The position numbers were made by a program, and so were the translations under genes. A DNA stretch of 11,964 nucleotides, taken from the NCBI GenBank assembly GCA_045648425.1, contig JAZRNV010000157.1, positions 1-11,964 on the forward strand, written 5' to 3'. This document shows positions 1 through 6,265 of the stretch, one piece after another (within the stretch, counting starts at the first letter, position 1; every line of letters begins with the position of its first letter). Below the pieces are notes generated by a model. That model was not told the DNA's origin. It saw only the letters and a program-made list of their open reading frames with translations, and searched no databases. This DNA is from RGIG2206 sp045648425 (GTDB lineage: Bacteria > Bacillota > Clostridia > Oscillospirales > Acutalibacteraceae).

Positions 1-14
1 AAAAAACAAAACGC

Positions 15-45
15 TTGACTCTGACGTAACGTAATACCTTATACT
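15..45 (+). promoter_or_regulatory. MerR-type promoter and operator for the TipA-like regulator
   Basis: A -35 box TTGACT (15-20) and a -10 box TATACT (40-45) are separated by 19 bp. This overlong spacer is the hallmark of promoters activated by MerR-family proteins, which untwist the DNA to realign the two boxes. The spacer carries the short dyad ACGT-A-ACGT (24-32), a plausible core of the regulator's own operator; outer symmetry is poor. The likely reading is autoregulation. Boxes and spacing are seen directly; binding is inferred. Confidence 0.75.
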
Positions 46-66
46 GTCAAATGAGAGGTGATTACT

Positions 67-807
67 GTGAAAATGCAGATAAAAGAGTTTGCAAAACTTA
101 CAGGTGTCAGTGTGCGCACGCTGCACTATTATGATGAAATAGGACTCTTAAAACCCTCCTTTGTGGACGCACAAAACGGCTATAGGTTTTATGACGAAAA
201 TTCTCTTCTGCGTATGCAAGAGATACTGTTTTATCGCGAACTTGACTTCCCGCTTAAGAGCATTTTAGAGATATTGTCATCTCCCGATTATGACAAGAAA
301 AAAGCACTCGCCGAGCAACGAAAACTCTTGGAGTTAAAAAAGGAACGAATAGAGAGAATTATCATTGCTTTGGACGGTGCCGCGAAAGGAAAGGTTACAA
401 TGGCAGCGTTTGATAACAGCGATTACGAAACTGCACGCAAGCAGTATGAAGTTGAGGCAAAAGAGCGATGGGGAGAAACCGATGCCTATAAAGAACACGC
501 AGAAAAGACTGCAAAATACACTAAAGATAAATGGCAAGATGTAAACGATGGACTAATGGTCATCTTCGCTAAATTTGCCGAGTGTATAGAGAACGGACAC
601 ACCGCAGACTCGGATGATGCTCAGGCACTAGTAAAAGAATTGCAAAACTATATTACCGAGAATTACTACACCTGCACTAAAGAAATCCTCGCAGGTCTCG
701 GTCAAATGTATGTCGCCGATGAACGATTCAAAACCAACATCGATAAGAATGGTAACGGCACAGCCGAATTCGTTTCAAAAGCGATAGAAAGTAAACTAAA
801 CCTATAA
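67..807 (+). CDS. MerR family transcriptional regulator with TipAS effector domain
   Basis: This is a 246-residue TipA-like activator. Residues 3-70 form the MerR winged helix-turn-helix (KEFAKLTGVSVRTLHYYDEIGLL, then GYRFYDE). Residues 75-103 are a charged dimerisation coiled coil. Residues 120-246 match the TipAS domain, with the EAKERWGETDAYKEH segment (130-144) and a MYVADERF segment (214-221). TipAS domains bind thiopeptides or other hydrophobic drugs. I chose GTG at 67 because GAGGTGAT (55-62) is an ideal Shine-Dalgarno that overlaps the upstream GTG at 58; ATG at 73 is the alternative. The gene has its own 19-bp-spacer promoter and terminator and no co-directional partner inside the window, so its targets beyond itself are unknown. 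By eye its base composition is more AT-rich than the neighbours, which could mean acquisition. Confidence 0.9.
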   Translation: MKMQIKEFAKLTGVSVRTLHYYDEIGLLKPSFVDAQNGYRFYDENSLLRMQEILFYRELDFPLKSILEILSSPDYDKKKALAEQRKLLELKKERIERIIIALDGAAKGKVTMAAFDNSDYETARKQYEVEAKERWGETDAYKEHAEKTAKYTKDKWQDVNDGLMVIFAKFAECIENGHTADSDDAQALVKELQNYITENYYTCTKEILAGLGQMYVADERFKTNIDKNGNGTAEFVSKAIESKLNL

Positions 808-811
808 TATT

Positions 812-841
812 AAAGCTCTCTGCCGCGGCAGAGAGCTTTTT
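812..841 (+). terminator. Rho-independent terminator after the MerR gene
   Basis: The arms AAAGCTCTCTGCCG (812-825) and CGGCAGAGAGCTTT (826-839) form a perfect palindrome, followed by T residues to 841. It ends the plus-strand regulator. It also lies 20 bp past the stop of the convergent minus-strand gene at 862 and may stop that transcript weakly, since the A-rich flank supplies a few U residues on the other strand. Confidence 0.92.
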
Positions 842-861
842 CGTTATACGGGGGATGTTTA

Positions 862-1377
862 TTATCCTTCTATTATTTTTTTCGAATATTTAAATGCCGA
901 TATAAGAGGGGCTGCAAGGGTGCCGCAGCAGAAGTTGCTGACAGCGTGTATGGCATCAAAGGTCAGGCCGGCAAGTATCCAAGCTATGGTTGCTTCAAAG
1001 CTAAGGCCAAAGGCCAGCGCCTGAAAGGGGGCGTACAATATGCCGAACATTAAACCGTGCAGGCCACACACCGTCATATATACAAAGGGGGCAACCTCTT
1101 TGGTCATATTTTTCGGCAGCAGCATGGCAAAGCCCCAAAGCACCGTCCAAATATAAAGATAGGGCACCCACCAAAGGGCGAAGCCGCTAAAAACACCCTC
1201 AAGCAACACGTAAAGATAAATGGGTATGAGGGCCTTCGCTCTGAAAACCACGGTCATTGATATGATGAGCACGCCCAAAAGATGAATGTTGGGTAAGCTC
1301 GACATAACCAATCTGAGCACAAACATAAGCGCGCCCATAATGCCAAAAAAGGCGGCATATTTTAAAAAGCTTTTCAT
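862..1377 (-). CDS. ECF transporter S component-like integral membrane protein
   Basis: This 171-residue, very hydrophobic protein has about five or six membrane helices (roughly 5-26, 32-48, 50-70, 72-88, 98-120, 130-158) and short charged ends. Size, helix number and the segment with LEGVFSGFALWWVPYLYIW (59-77) resemble S components of energy-coupling factor transporters, which bind a vitamin or metabolite and join a shared EcfAAT module. No substrate can be assigned. AAGGAT sits about 7 bases before the ATG. The gene begins 20 bp after the ABC transporter stop, so the two are probably one transcript. No EcfA or EcfT gene lies in the window, so it would depend on a module encoded elsewhere. 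Family call from recalled pattern; an unrelated small membrane protein remains possible. Confidence 0.6.
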   Translation of the reverse strand: MKSFLKYAAFFGIMGALMFVLRLVMSSLPNIHLLGVLIISMTVVFRAKALIPIYLYVLLEGVFSGFALWWVPYLYIWTVLWGFAMLLPKNMTKEVAPFVYMTVCGLHGLMFGILYAPFQALAFGLSFEATIAWILAGLTFDAIHAVSNFCCGTLAAPLISAFKYSKKIIEG

Positions 1378-1397
1378 TATAAATCCTTAAACTTAAA

Positions 1398-3248
1398 TTA
1401 TACCTGCAAATTGCGGAAGTTATAAAATTCGCCCTTTAGCGCCATCAGCTCATCATAGGTGCCAAACTCAACGCACTTGCCTTTTTTAAGCACGGCAATT
1501 TTGTCGGCATCCTTAACGGTAGAAAGACGGTGTGCAACAATAAGGGTGGTGCGACCCTTTGCCAGGTTGTTTATGGCCATTTGAATGTGCTTTTCAGACA
1601 CGGTATCAAGGGCAGAGGTGGCCTCGTCGAGAATAATAATCTTGGGGTCGCGGATAAGGGCGCGGGCGATAGAAATGCGCTGGCGCTGACCTCCCGACAG
1701 CTTGCCGCCGTGCTCACCGATGGGGGTATCAAGCCCCAGGGGCATTGCATCAATAACATCCTTGAGGCAGGCCGCCTCAACAACCTTGTCGAGCTGCCTT
1801 TTGGTAACCTTGGGGGAGCCGTAGGTGATATTGTCTCTGATGGTGCCTGTAAACATAGAGCTTACCTGAGGCACAACCGCAAGGTGCTTGCGGTAGCTTG
1901 TAAGGTCTATTTTACACAAATCCTTGCCGTCTATGAGAACCCTGCCGCCGGTAGCACTGTAAAAGCCCGTTACAAGATTAAGAATTGTTGATTTACCTGC
2001 GCCCGATTCACCAACGATGGCTACCGTTTCACCTGCCTTGACGGTCAGGTTAAGGCCGTTCAAAACGGGGTGCTCGCTGTCATAACCGAAGCATACATCC
2101 TCAAAGACAAAATCGCCCTTGACGCTGTCAACCTTTTGCTTGCCTCTGTTATCCTCAATATCGTGGGCGCCCAAAATTTCGCCCACCGAGTTGATGGATT
2201 CACTGCCCTTGCTGATGATGGGCAGCATATTAACAAAGACGCTGATGTATGTAACAAGCAGACTGAAATAGCTTTGATAAAGGGCAACGTCACCGGCTGA
2301 CAAAAGCCCGTTAAGTGCAAGAATGACGGTGTAAATAAGGCAGAGCAGTCTGAAGACGTTAGACACCGCCCAGCTTGAAGAGCCGAACAGAGCGTTGGTT
2401 CGGTCAAGACGCAACCCCTTGGCGGCAAGGCGGCTGACCTGATTGTTCATTCGTACGGTTTCGGTATCACCCAGGCCGTGGGCACGGGTGACGGGAATCA
2501 TCTCGACCATATCGGCTACGCGAGAGGAGGTGACCTCCATCTCAATGCGAAATTCGCGGTTGTTGCTGACAATTTTTTTGCGGAAAAGGCGCACCAAAAC
2601 GGTGGATGCAGGGCCGCCGAGAAGGAAAAAGATCATAACGAGCCAATCGGCCTTAGAGATAATAACGACAAAAACGGTGATGAGGTTGATGATTGCATCC
2701 ATACCGTTGTCAAAAATCTGGCAGGAAAATTCAAAAATCGCTTCAACGTCGCGTATAATCTTTGACTGAATACGGCCCGACTGCATTTCTTTATTAAAGC
2801 GAATTGACAGCTGCTGCAGCTTGCGCACAATAGCACCACGAAGGCCTGCCTCAACGCTTCGCGTAGACTGTGAGCGGAACTTTATATACAGCGTGTGGCA
2901 GGGGATGTTTATGGCAATCAGCGTAAGGGCAATGGCCGCATTGGTGATAATGATCTGCGCCGCGTTTTCGGGGCGAGAGGTAATAACGTCTATTATGTTG
3001 GCCATCGCAATGGGCAAATAAAGCTGAGGGCTAACCTTGATAATAAAAAACAGAGCCGACAAAAGCAACTTGCCGTAGTACCTTTTGTAAAGCCGCATAA
3101 GTGTGGCGAAGGGGCTACGGGAATTACGGACGTAGTACTTGTCGATAAAATCCTTCTCAAGTTGGTCTACATCCTGCTCTAATATCAGCTCTTCTTTTGG
3201 TGTTGTTTTAGCATCGGTGTTTGCTTCGTTTGTTTTGATAAGTGACAT
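1398..3248 (-). CDS. ABC transporter, exporter type, fused membrane and ATPase domains
   Basis: This 616-residue protein is a half-size ABC exporter (type IV fold) expected to dimerise in the cytoplasmic membrane. After a charged cytoplasmic N-terminus (1-55), membrane helices lie near 60-85, 97-118, 180-200, 203-222, 296-316 and 325-345. The ATPase domain has Tyr389 as A-loop, Walker A GESGAGKST (413-421), Q-loop Gln461, signature LSGGQ (517-521), Walker B IIILDE (537-542), D-loop SALD (545-548) and switch His573, so it should be catalytically complete. The substrate is unknown; peptides, lipids or drugs are all possible. No second half-transporter is adjacent, so a homodimer is likely. Translation starts at ATG 3248 with TGAGGTG (3256-3262) 7 bases upstream. 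A 205-bp structured repeat begins 1 bp upstream of that site, placing the likely promoter more than 240 bp away. It is followed by the ECF-S-like gene. Confidence 0.93.
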   Translation of the reverse strand: MSLIKTNEANTDAKTTPKEELILEQDVDQLEKDFIDKYYVRNSRSPFATLMRLYKRYYGKLLLSALFFIIKVSPQLYLPIAMANIIDVITSRPENAAQIIITNAAIALTLIAINIPCHTLYIKFRSQSTRSVEAGLRGAIVRKLQQLSIRFNKEMQSGRIQSKIIRDVEAIFEFSCQIFDNGMDAIINLITVFVVIISKADWLVMIFFLLGGPASTVLVRLFRKKIVSNNREFRIEMEVTSSRVADMVEMIPVTRAHGLGDTETVRMNNQVSRLAAKGLRLDRTNALFGSSSWAVSNVFRLLCLIYTVILALNGLLSAGDVALYQSYFSLLVTYISVFVNMLPIISKGSESINSVGEILGAHDIEDNRGKQKVDSVKGDFVFEDVCFGYDSEHPVLNGLNLTVKAGETVAIVGESGAGKSTILNLVTGFYSATGGRVLIDGKDLCKIDLTSYRKHLAVVPQVSSMFTGTIRDNITYGSPKVTKRQLDKVVEAACLKDVIDAMPLGLDTPIGEHGGKLSGGQRQRISIARALIRDPKIIILDEATSALDTVSEKHIQMAINNLAKGRTTLIVAHRLSTVKDADKIAVLKKGKCVEFGTYDELMALKGEFYNFRNLQV

Positions 3249-3263
3249 TTTGAAGCACCTCAG

Positions 3264-3468
3264 TTATAATGATTGTTGTTTGTCGAAACGCTTGAAAGCG
3301 CTTCGACAAGCCGCTTTTTAAGCGGATATAGCAAAATTAAATTCTTTGATTTAATTTTGCACAACATTCATTGCAATGGATATGGACAAATTTTCAAAGA
3401 AAATTTGCCGCAAAATCAAAGGTTTTGTGTCGAAACAAGTTTGTTTCGACTAACCATAACCATTATGA
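3264..3468. repeat. MITE-like structured repeat, copy 1 (complete)
   Basis: The element is bounded by imperfect terminal inverted repeats of 25 bp (3264-3288 and 3444-3468; 20 of 25 positions pair), beginning TTATAATG and ending CATTATGA. Inside are hairpins: TTGTCGAA/TTCGACAA enclosing CGCT/AGCG (3280-3309); CCGCTT/AAGCGG (3311-3325); GCAAAATTAAAT/ATTTAATTTTGC, a perfect 12-bp stem (3331-3360); CAAATTTTC/GAAAATTTG (3387-3407); and GTCGAAACA/TGTTTCGAC (3429-3450). It encodes nothing credible. AG flanks both sides (3262-3263 and 3469-3470), which might be a 2-bp target duplication or chance. Bases 3264-3403 recur at 11825-11964 with a single difference, T3346 versus A11907, inside a hairpin loop. 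It is best explained as a non-autonomous mobile element; the family is not recognised. Confidence 0.85.
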
Positions 3469-3491
3469 AGGTAAAACCTTTGTTTGCGTAT

Positions 3492-3519
3492 ATAATACAC
3501 TGATAAAAATAAAAGTCAA
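3492..3519 (-). promoter_or_regulatory. Probable promoter of the ABC/ECF-S-like operon
   Basis: On the minus strand, TTGACT (3519-3514) and TATTAT (3497-3492) are separated by 16 bp. Transcription would begin near 3485 and give a leader of about 237 nt that includes the whole repeat before the ABC start codon at 3248. No better minus-strand promoter is evident between the repeat and the gene. This is a match to consensus only. Confidence 0.6.
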
Positions 3520-3602
3520 CCCTTTTTATGAAATAAATTTAAATTAGTTGCAAATTTATAAAAAGCGCGCTCCATAATTGATAAAAACAACAACAGTTTG
3601 TC

Positions 3603-3631
3603 TTGAAAAAGCAAGGGATTAATGTTATCAT
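3603..3631 (+). promoter_or_regulatory. Extended -10 promoter of tcdA
   Basis: TTGAAA (3603-3608) and TATCAT (3626-3631) are spaced 17 bp, and TGT directly before the -10 box gives an extended -10. The predicted start near 3638 leaves a leader of about 14 nt containing only the ribosome binding site. This excludes the upstream ATG at 3622 as the tcdA start. Confidence 0.72.
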
Positions 3632-3651
3632 ATTCCCAAAGAGGTGATTGT

Positions 3652-4359
3652 ATGAATGAGCGGTTTGAACGCACCGAGATGCTTTTCGGAGCAGAAGGAA
3701 TGGCTCGCCTTGAAAGGGCTGTTGTTGCCGTTTTCGGCGTTGGCGGAGTGGGTGGACACGCCGCCGAGGCGTTGGCCCGCTCGGGGGTGGGCACCCTGCA
3801 TCTTATTGACAGCGATGTGGTTTCTGTCTCAAACATCAACAGGCAGATGGTGGCCCTTACAAGCACGGTGGGTGAATATAAGGTAGATGTTGCCGAAAGG
3901 CGTATAAAAGATATCAATCCGCAAATTAATGTGGTTACCCATAAGGTCTTTTTTTCGGAAGAGACAAAAGACCAGTTTGATTTTTCATCCTTCGATTTTG
4001 TGGTGGATGCTATCGATTCGGTTTCATCCAAGGTGCTTCTTATAGAGTGCGCCACGGCTCATTCGGGGGGCGTTATCAGCTCTATGGGGGCAGGCAACAA
4101 GCTGGATCCCACCGCCTTTGAAATTGCCGATATTTATGATACCTCCGTTTGCCCGCTTGCCCGTGTGATGAGGGCGGAGCTTCGCAAAAGGGGAATCGAG
4201 GGGCTGACGGTTGTTTATTCAAAAGAGCCCCCTGCCGCCCTTGAAAATGGGCGACGGGTGCCTGCAAGCAATGCCTTTGTGCCGTCGGTGGCAGGACTGA
4301 TTGCCGCAGGTCACGTTGTAAAAGCTCTGGCAAAAGTCTCTTTGGAACCACACGCTTAG
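3652..4359 (+). CDS. tcdA: tRNA threonylcarbamoyladenosine dehydratase (TcdA)
   Basis: This 235-residue E1-like enzyme of the ThiF/MoeB superfamily dehydrates t6A37 of ANN-decoding tRNAs to cyclic t6A using ATP. The nucleotide-binding loop GVGGVGG spans 29-35. Asp53 and Asp55, followed by SNINRQ (60-65), form the adenylation site, and DAID (119-122) is the conserved strand-end motif. CPLARVMRAELRKRGI (167-182) is typical of the TcdA subgroup, and Cys167 may correspond to the family Cys. The protein is somewhat shorter at the C-terminus than my recollection of the E. coli enzyme. ATG at 3652 was chosen because GAGGTGAT (3641-3648) precedes it closely and the promoter -10 box overlaps the upstream in-frame ATG. 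It appears monocistronic. The last codons and the TAG stop lie inside the terminator hairpin. Confidence 0.92.
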   Translation: MNERFERTEMLFGAEGMARLERAVVAVFGVGGVGGHAAEALARSGVGTLHLIDSDVVSVSNINRQMVALTSTVGEYKVDVAERRIKDINPQINVVTHKVFFSEETKDQFDFSSFDFVVDAIDSVSSKVLLIECATAHSGGVISSMGAGNKLDPTAFEIADIYDTSVCPLARVMRAELRKRGIEGLTVVYSKEPPAALENGRRVPASNAFVPSVAGLIAAGHVVKALAKVSLEPHA

Positions 4360-4370
4360 CGTGTGGTTTT
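4346..4370 (+). terminator. tcdA terminator enclosing the stop codon
   Basis: AACCACACGC (4346-4355) pairs perfectly with GCGTGTGGTT (4359-4368) around a TTA loop, followed by T residues to 4370. The TAG stop (4357-4359) straddles the loop and the first base of the right arm, so the last four sense codons form the left arm. Confidence 0.88.
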
Positions 4371-4384
4371 CGTTATACAATAAT

Positions 4385-4437
4385 AAACACCCCCGTCACC
4401 CGGCGCTTTTCCACGCGAGTGACGGGGTTTAATTTTT
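4385..4437. terminator. Probable bidirectional terminator between tcdA and the nuclease gene
   Basis: CCCCGTCAC (4391-4399) pairs with GTGACGGGG (4419-4427) around a GC-rich 19-nt loop that can pair partly within itself. AAA and TTT tracts flank the stem: TTTAATTTTTT follows on the plus strand, and a T-rich stretch (TGTTTATTATT) follows on the minus strand. It probably ends the minus-strand murT-gatD-nuclease transcript and backs up the tcdA terminator. Confidence 0.8.
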
Positions 4438-4467
4438 TAACTTGAGCAATCAGCACCCAAAAGGAGG

Positions 4468-5496
4468 TTAACCGACGCACTTTGAGCAGGGACCGTAGCC
4501 CTGATTGATGGCTTCGGATTGGGTGACCTGAGAGGGGTTTTTCATACCGCTGCAGGTGGATTTATAGTGATACTTTGAGCCGGTTTTGGGAATCCACACC
4601 ATCTGCGCCTGAACAGGAGAAGGAGAGGGGCGAACCGATACGGGTGACGGCGCCTTTGAGGTGGTTTGTGACGCCGCCTTTGAGGGCGCGGCTGAGGAGG
4701 ATTTCGAGTCGCTGCTTTTGCCTGTGGCATAATCGATGGTTATGCCCGGCTGAACGTTGTAGCAATAAACGTTAAAGCAGATGCCCTCGCCCTCATCCTC
4801 AATAGAGTAGCCCTCCATTTGCACACCGCTGCAAACGAGGTTGTTGCCTTCAAAAACGGGGGTGATGCGGTAGGCGACGTGGTTGCCCGTTTCTTTTATG
4901 TAGTCGGCCACCATATTTTCAAAAACCAGCATACCCTCGATATTCATATACCTTGAGCCGGTGATGAGGTTTTGCTTGTTGGCATTTTCGGCCGAAAGCT
5001 GCCAGCCGATAAGGTGACAGCGATTCCACAGATATCCGCCCGAGATGCCGCTGTATTTGGCCTGCACCCATCCCGAGGGGGTGATGCTGCTGATGCTGCC
5101 GCGCTTTTCGCCATCGGCAGGCATAATCTCTTTACCGCAGGATGCCAGAGCTACTCCGCATCTGCCCAAGGAGTCGAGAGGACTGTATTTTTCATAGGCG
5201 GTGGTGGTGAGCTCGCTCTTGCTGAAAAGGGGAGTGTTGTTATTGACAGCCACATAGGCCTTGCCCGAATAGGCAGGCACCCGATCGGGCTTGACGGGTG
5301 CCGCAGAGCTCGAACCGCCGTGGTCGGATGAGATGTCATCGTGGCTGTGATTATGGCCCGCGTGCTCATCTGTGACAGACGATACGGACGAGGATGGCTG
5401 ATTGGCCCCTTCAGTGCTGTCGGATACGCAGGCGGCAAAGGTGAAGATTGTCGCCAGGGCAACGAGCAGGGCTAACAAGCGATTAATGGTATTCAT
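4468..5496 (-). CDS. Secreted lipoprotein DNA/RNA non-specific endonuclease
   Basis: This 342-residue protein starts with a lipoprotein signal: hydrophobic residues 4-20, then lipobox FAAC with Cys23 as lipidation site. Residues 24-70 are a Ser/His/Asp-rich linker with a HAGHNHSHDD cluster (45-54). Residues 75-260 match the non-specific endonuclease family (Endonuclea_NS_2 type, like the streptococcal DNA-entry nuclease EndA), with NRCHLIG (158-164; His161 the likely general base) and ENANKQNLITGSRYMNIEG (170-188; Asn176 a likely metal ligand). A Ser/Pro/Ala-rich linker (262-297) leads to a small C-terminal module, WIPKTGSKYHYKSTC to CSKC (301-340), found at the C-terminus of many clostridial surface proteins and possibly metal-binding. 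I chose ATG at 5496 because AAAGGA (5505-5510) lies 8 bases upstream and the signal peptide starts there; a longer reading would overlap gatD. It follows gatD by 49 bp and is probably co-transcribed. Confidence 0.87.
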   Translation of the reverse strand: MNTINRLLALLVALATIFTFAACVSDSTEGANQPSSSVSSVTDEHAGHNHSHDDISSDHGGSSSAAPVKPDRVPAYSGKAYVAVNNNTPLFSKSELTTTAYEKYSPLDSLGRCGVALASCGKEIMPADGEKRGSISSITPSGWVQAKYSGISGGYLWNRCHLIGWQLSAENANKQNLITGSRYMNIEGMLVFENMVADYIKETGNHVAYRITPVFEGNNLVCSGVQMEGYSIEDEGEGICFNVYCYNVQPGITIDYATGKSSDSKSSSAAPSKAASQTTSKAPSPVSVRPSPSPVQAQMVWIPKTGSKYHYKSTCSGMKNPSQVTQSEAINQGYGPCSKCVG

Positions 5497-5545
5497 ATTA
5501 TCCGTCCTTTTTGTCAGATTATGCCGAAAAGCCACAGAAGGATCT

Positions 5546-6256
5546 TTATTCCATTCGGGCTGAAAGCTGCGAAAGAGCGTTGTCATACGCCGATTTGATT
5601 GGGTTGTTCTCACTCAGCACAAGAACCTCGCCCGTCAGCTTTTTATAAATAAAGGCCAGCACCACAGGATTTTTAACCAGCAGAGGCCCTGTAAGCTGGG
5701 TGGCCATTACTACGTCGGTGAGAATGCCGTCGGCAGCGCTTTTCTTGTCGTTGCCAAGTTTGTTGCCCAACCTGAAGGTGAACAAGGGGGGCTCGTTGCA
5801 GGTGTAAACCGATGAGGTGTTGACATAGCCGATTATGGGCTGACCAAAGAGATTGTCATCCGCTGTGACCACATCGCCCAGCCAGCGCTTTTCGCGGCTC
5901 ATAGAGGTGGACAGCTCGACCGCTCCAAGCCCCTTGGCTACTTTGCCGTCATACTCTATCTCGTTGCCAAGCAGCGCCATCGAGTTGCCCGTTGCCAGCC
6001 AGAATCCGCCCTTTTGAAGGTAGTCGGCGGCTGCAGCGTTCAGTTGACAGGCGGCGGCCATAATATCGCCCTCGGTGCCGGCTCCCGTATAAATCATATT
6101 ATACTCACTTAAATCGGAGGGGAGGGCTTCTGCACAATCCACCGTTACCGAGTGCCCCCCTTCGGTAAGCATCTTTTTAAGCAGAGCGAGGTTGCCGTAT
6201 TCGCCGTAAAGAGAGAGTAAACGGCTGTAAAGATGTAAAATTTTGATTTCACTCAT
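5546..6256 (-). CDS. gatD: GatD-like subunit of lipid II isoglutaminyl synthase, catalytic residues missing
   Basis: This 236-residue CobB/CobQ-type class I glutamine amidotransferase-like protein is the normal partner of MurT. GatD releases ammonia from glutamine so that MurT can amidate D-Glu of lipid II. Fold landmarks are present: LHLYSRLLSLYGEYGNL (8-24), YTGAG (56-60), the nucleophile-elbow strand FWLATGNSMALLG (85-97), GYVN (143-146) and TGPLLVKNP (189-197). The elbow normally reads ICGGYQLLG with Cys as nucleophile; here the equivalent is TGNSMALLG, with Gly90 in its place. The usual LHGPLL His is Thr189. Cys41, Cys70 and Cys153 are not at the elbow. Either the lineage uses another ammonia source or the protein is structural. 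The murT stop TGA lies within its Shine-Dalgarno TGAGGT (6263-6268), so the two are translationally coupled. Confidence 0.83.
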   Translation of the reverse strand: MSEIKILHLYSRLLSLYGEYGNLALLKKMLTEGGHSVTVDCAEALPSDLSEYNMIYTGAGTEGDIMAAACQLNAAAADYLQKGGFWLATGNSMALLGNEIEYDGKVAKGLGAVELSTSMSREKRWLGDVVTADDNLFGQPIIGYVNTSSVYTCNEPPLFTFRLGNKLGNDKKSAADGILTDVVMATQLTGPLLVKNPVVLAFIYKKLTGEVLVLSENNPIKSAYDNALSQLSARME

Positions 6257-6265
6257 AACACTACC

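Larger units (their letters stand above)
3249..3651. other. Intergenic region between divergent ABC and tcdA genes
   Basis: This 403-bp gene-free stretch holds, from left to right, the ABC Shine-Dalgarno (3256-3262), a 205-bp structured repeat (3264-3468), a short hairpin AAGGT-AAA-ACCTT (3468-3480), a minus-strand promoter (3492-3519), an AT-rich spacer with no recognisable signal (3520-3602), and the plus-strand tcdA promoter and ribosome binding site (3603-3650). I see no credible coding potential in it. Confidence 0.8.

Noticed and set aside
3264..3468. CRISPR array or tandem repeat
   Set aside because: The repeated hairpins differ in sequence, are not regularly spaced and have no spacer-like units; the two copies are 8.5 kb apart.
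3264..3480. Riboswitch in the ABC gene leader
   Set aside because: The leader is almost entirely a repeat that also occurs downstream of pgk, and none of the conserved cores of riboswitch classes I know is visible.
3273..3503. A 76-residue open frame covering the structured repeat
   Set aside because: The frame runs across hairpin arms, has no good ribosome binding site, and leaves the element at an arbitrary point. The repeat is better explained as non-coding.
3516..4055. A 179-residue open frame on the minus strand, antisense to tcdA
   Set aside because: It is Ser/Thr-rich mirror sequence of the tcdA coding region without domains, and it overlaps the tcdA promoter.
5497..5613. A longer N-terminus for the lipoprotein nuclease beginning at 5613
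   Set aside because: It would overlap the end of gatD by 68 bp and bury the lipoprotein signal 39 residues inside the protein; the start at 5496 has a well-placed AAAGGA.
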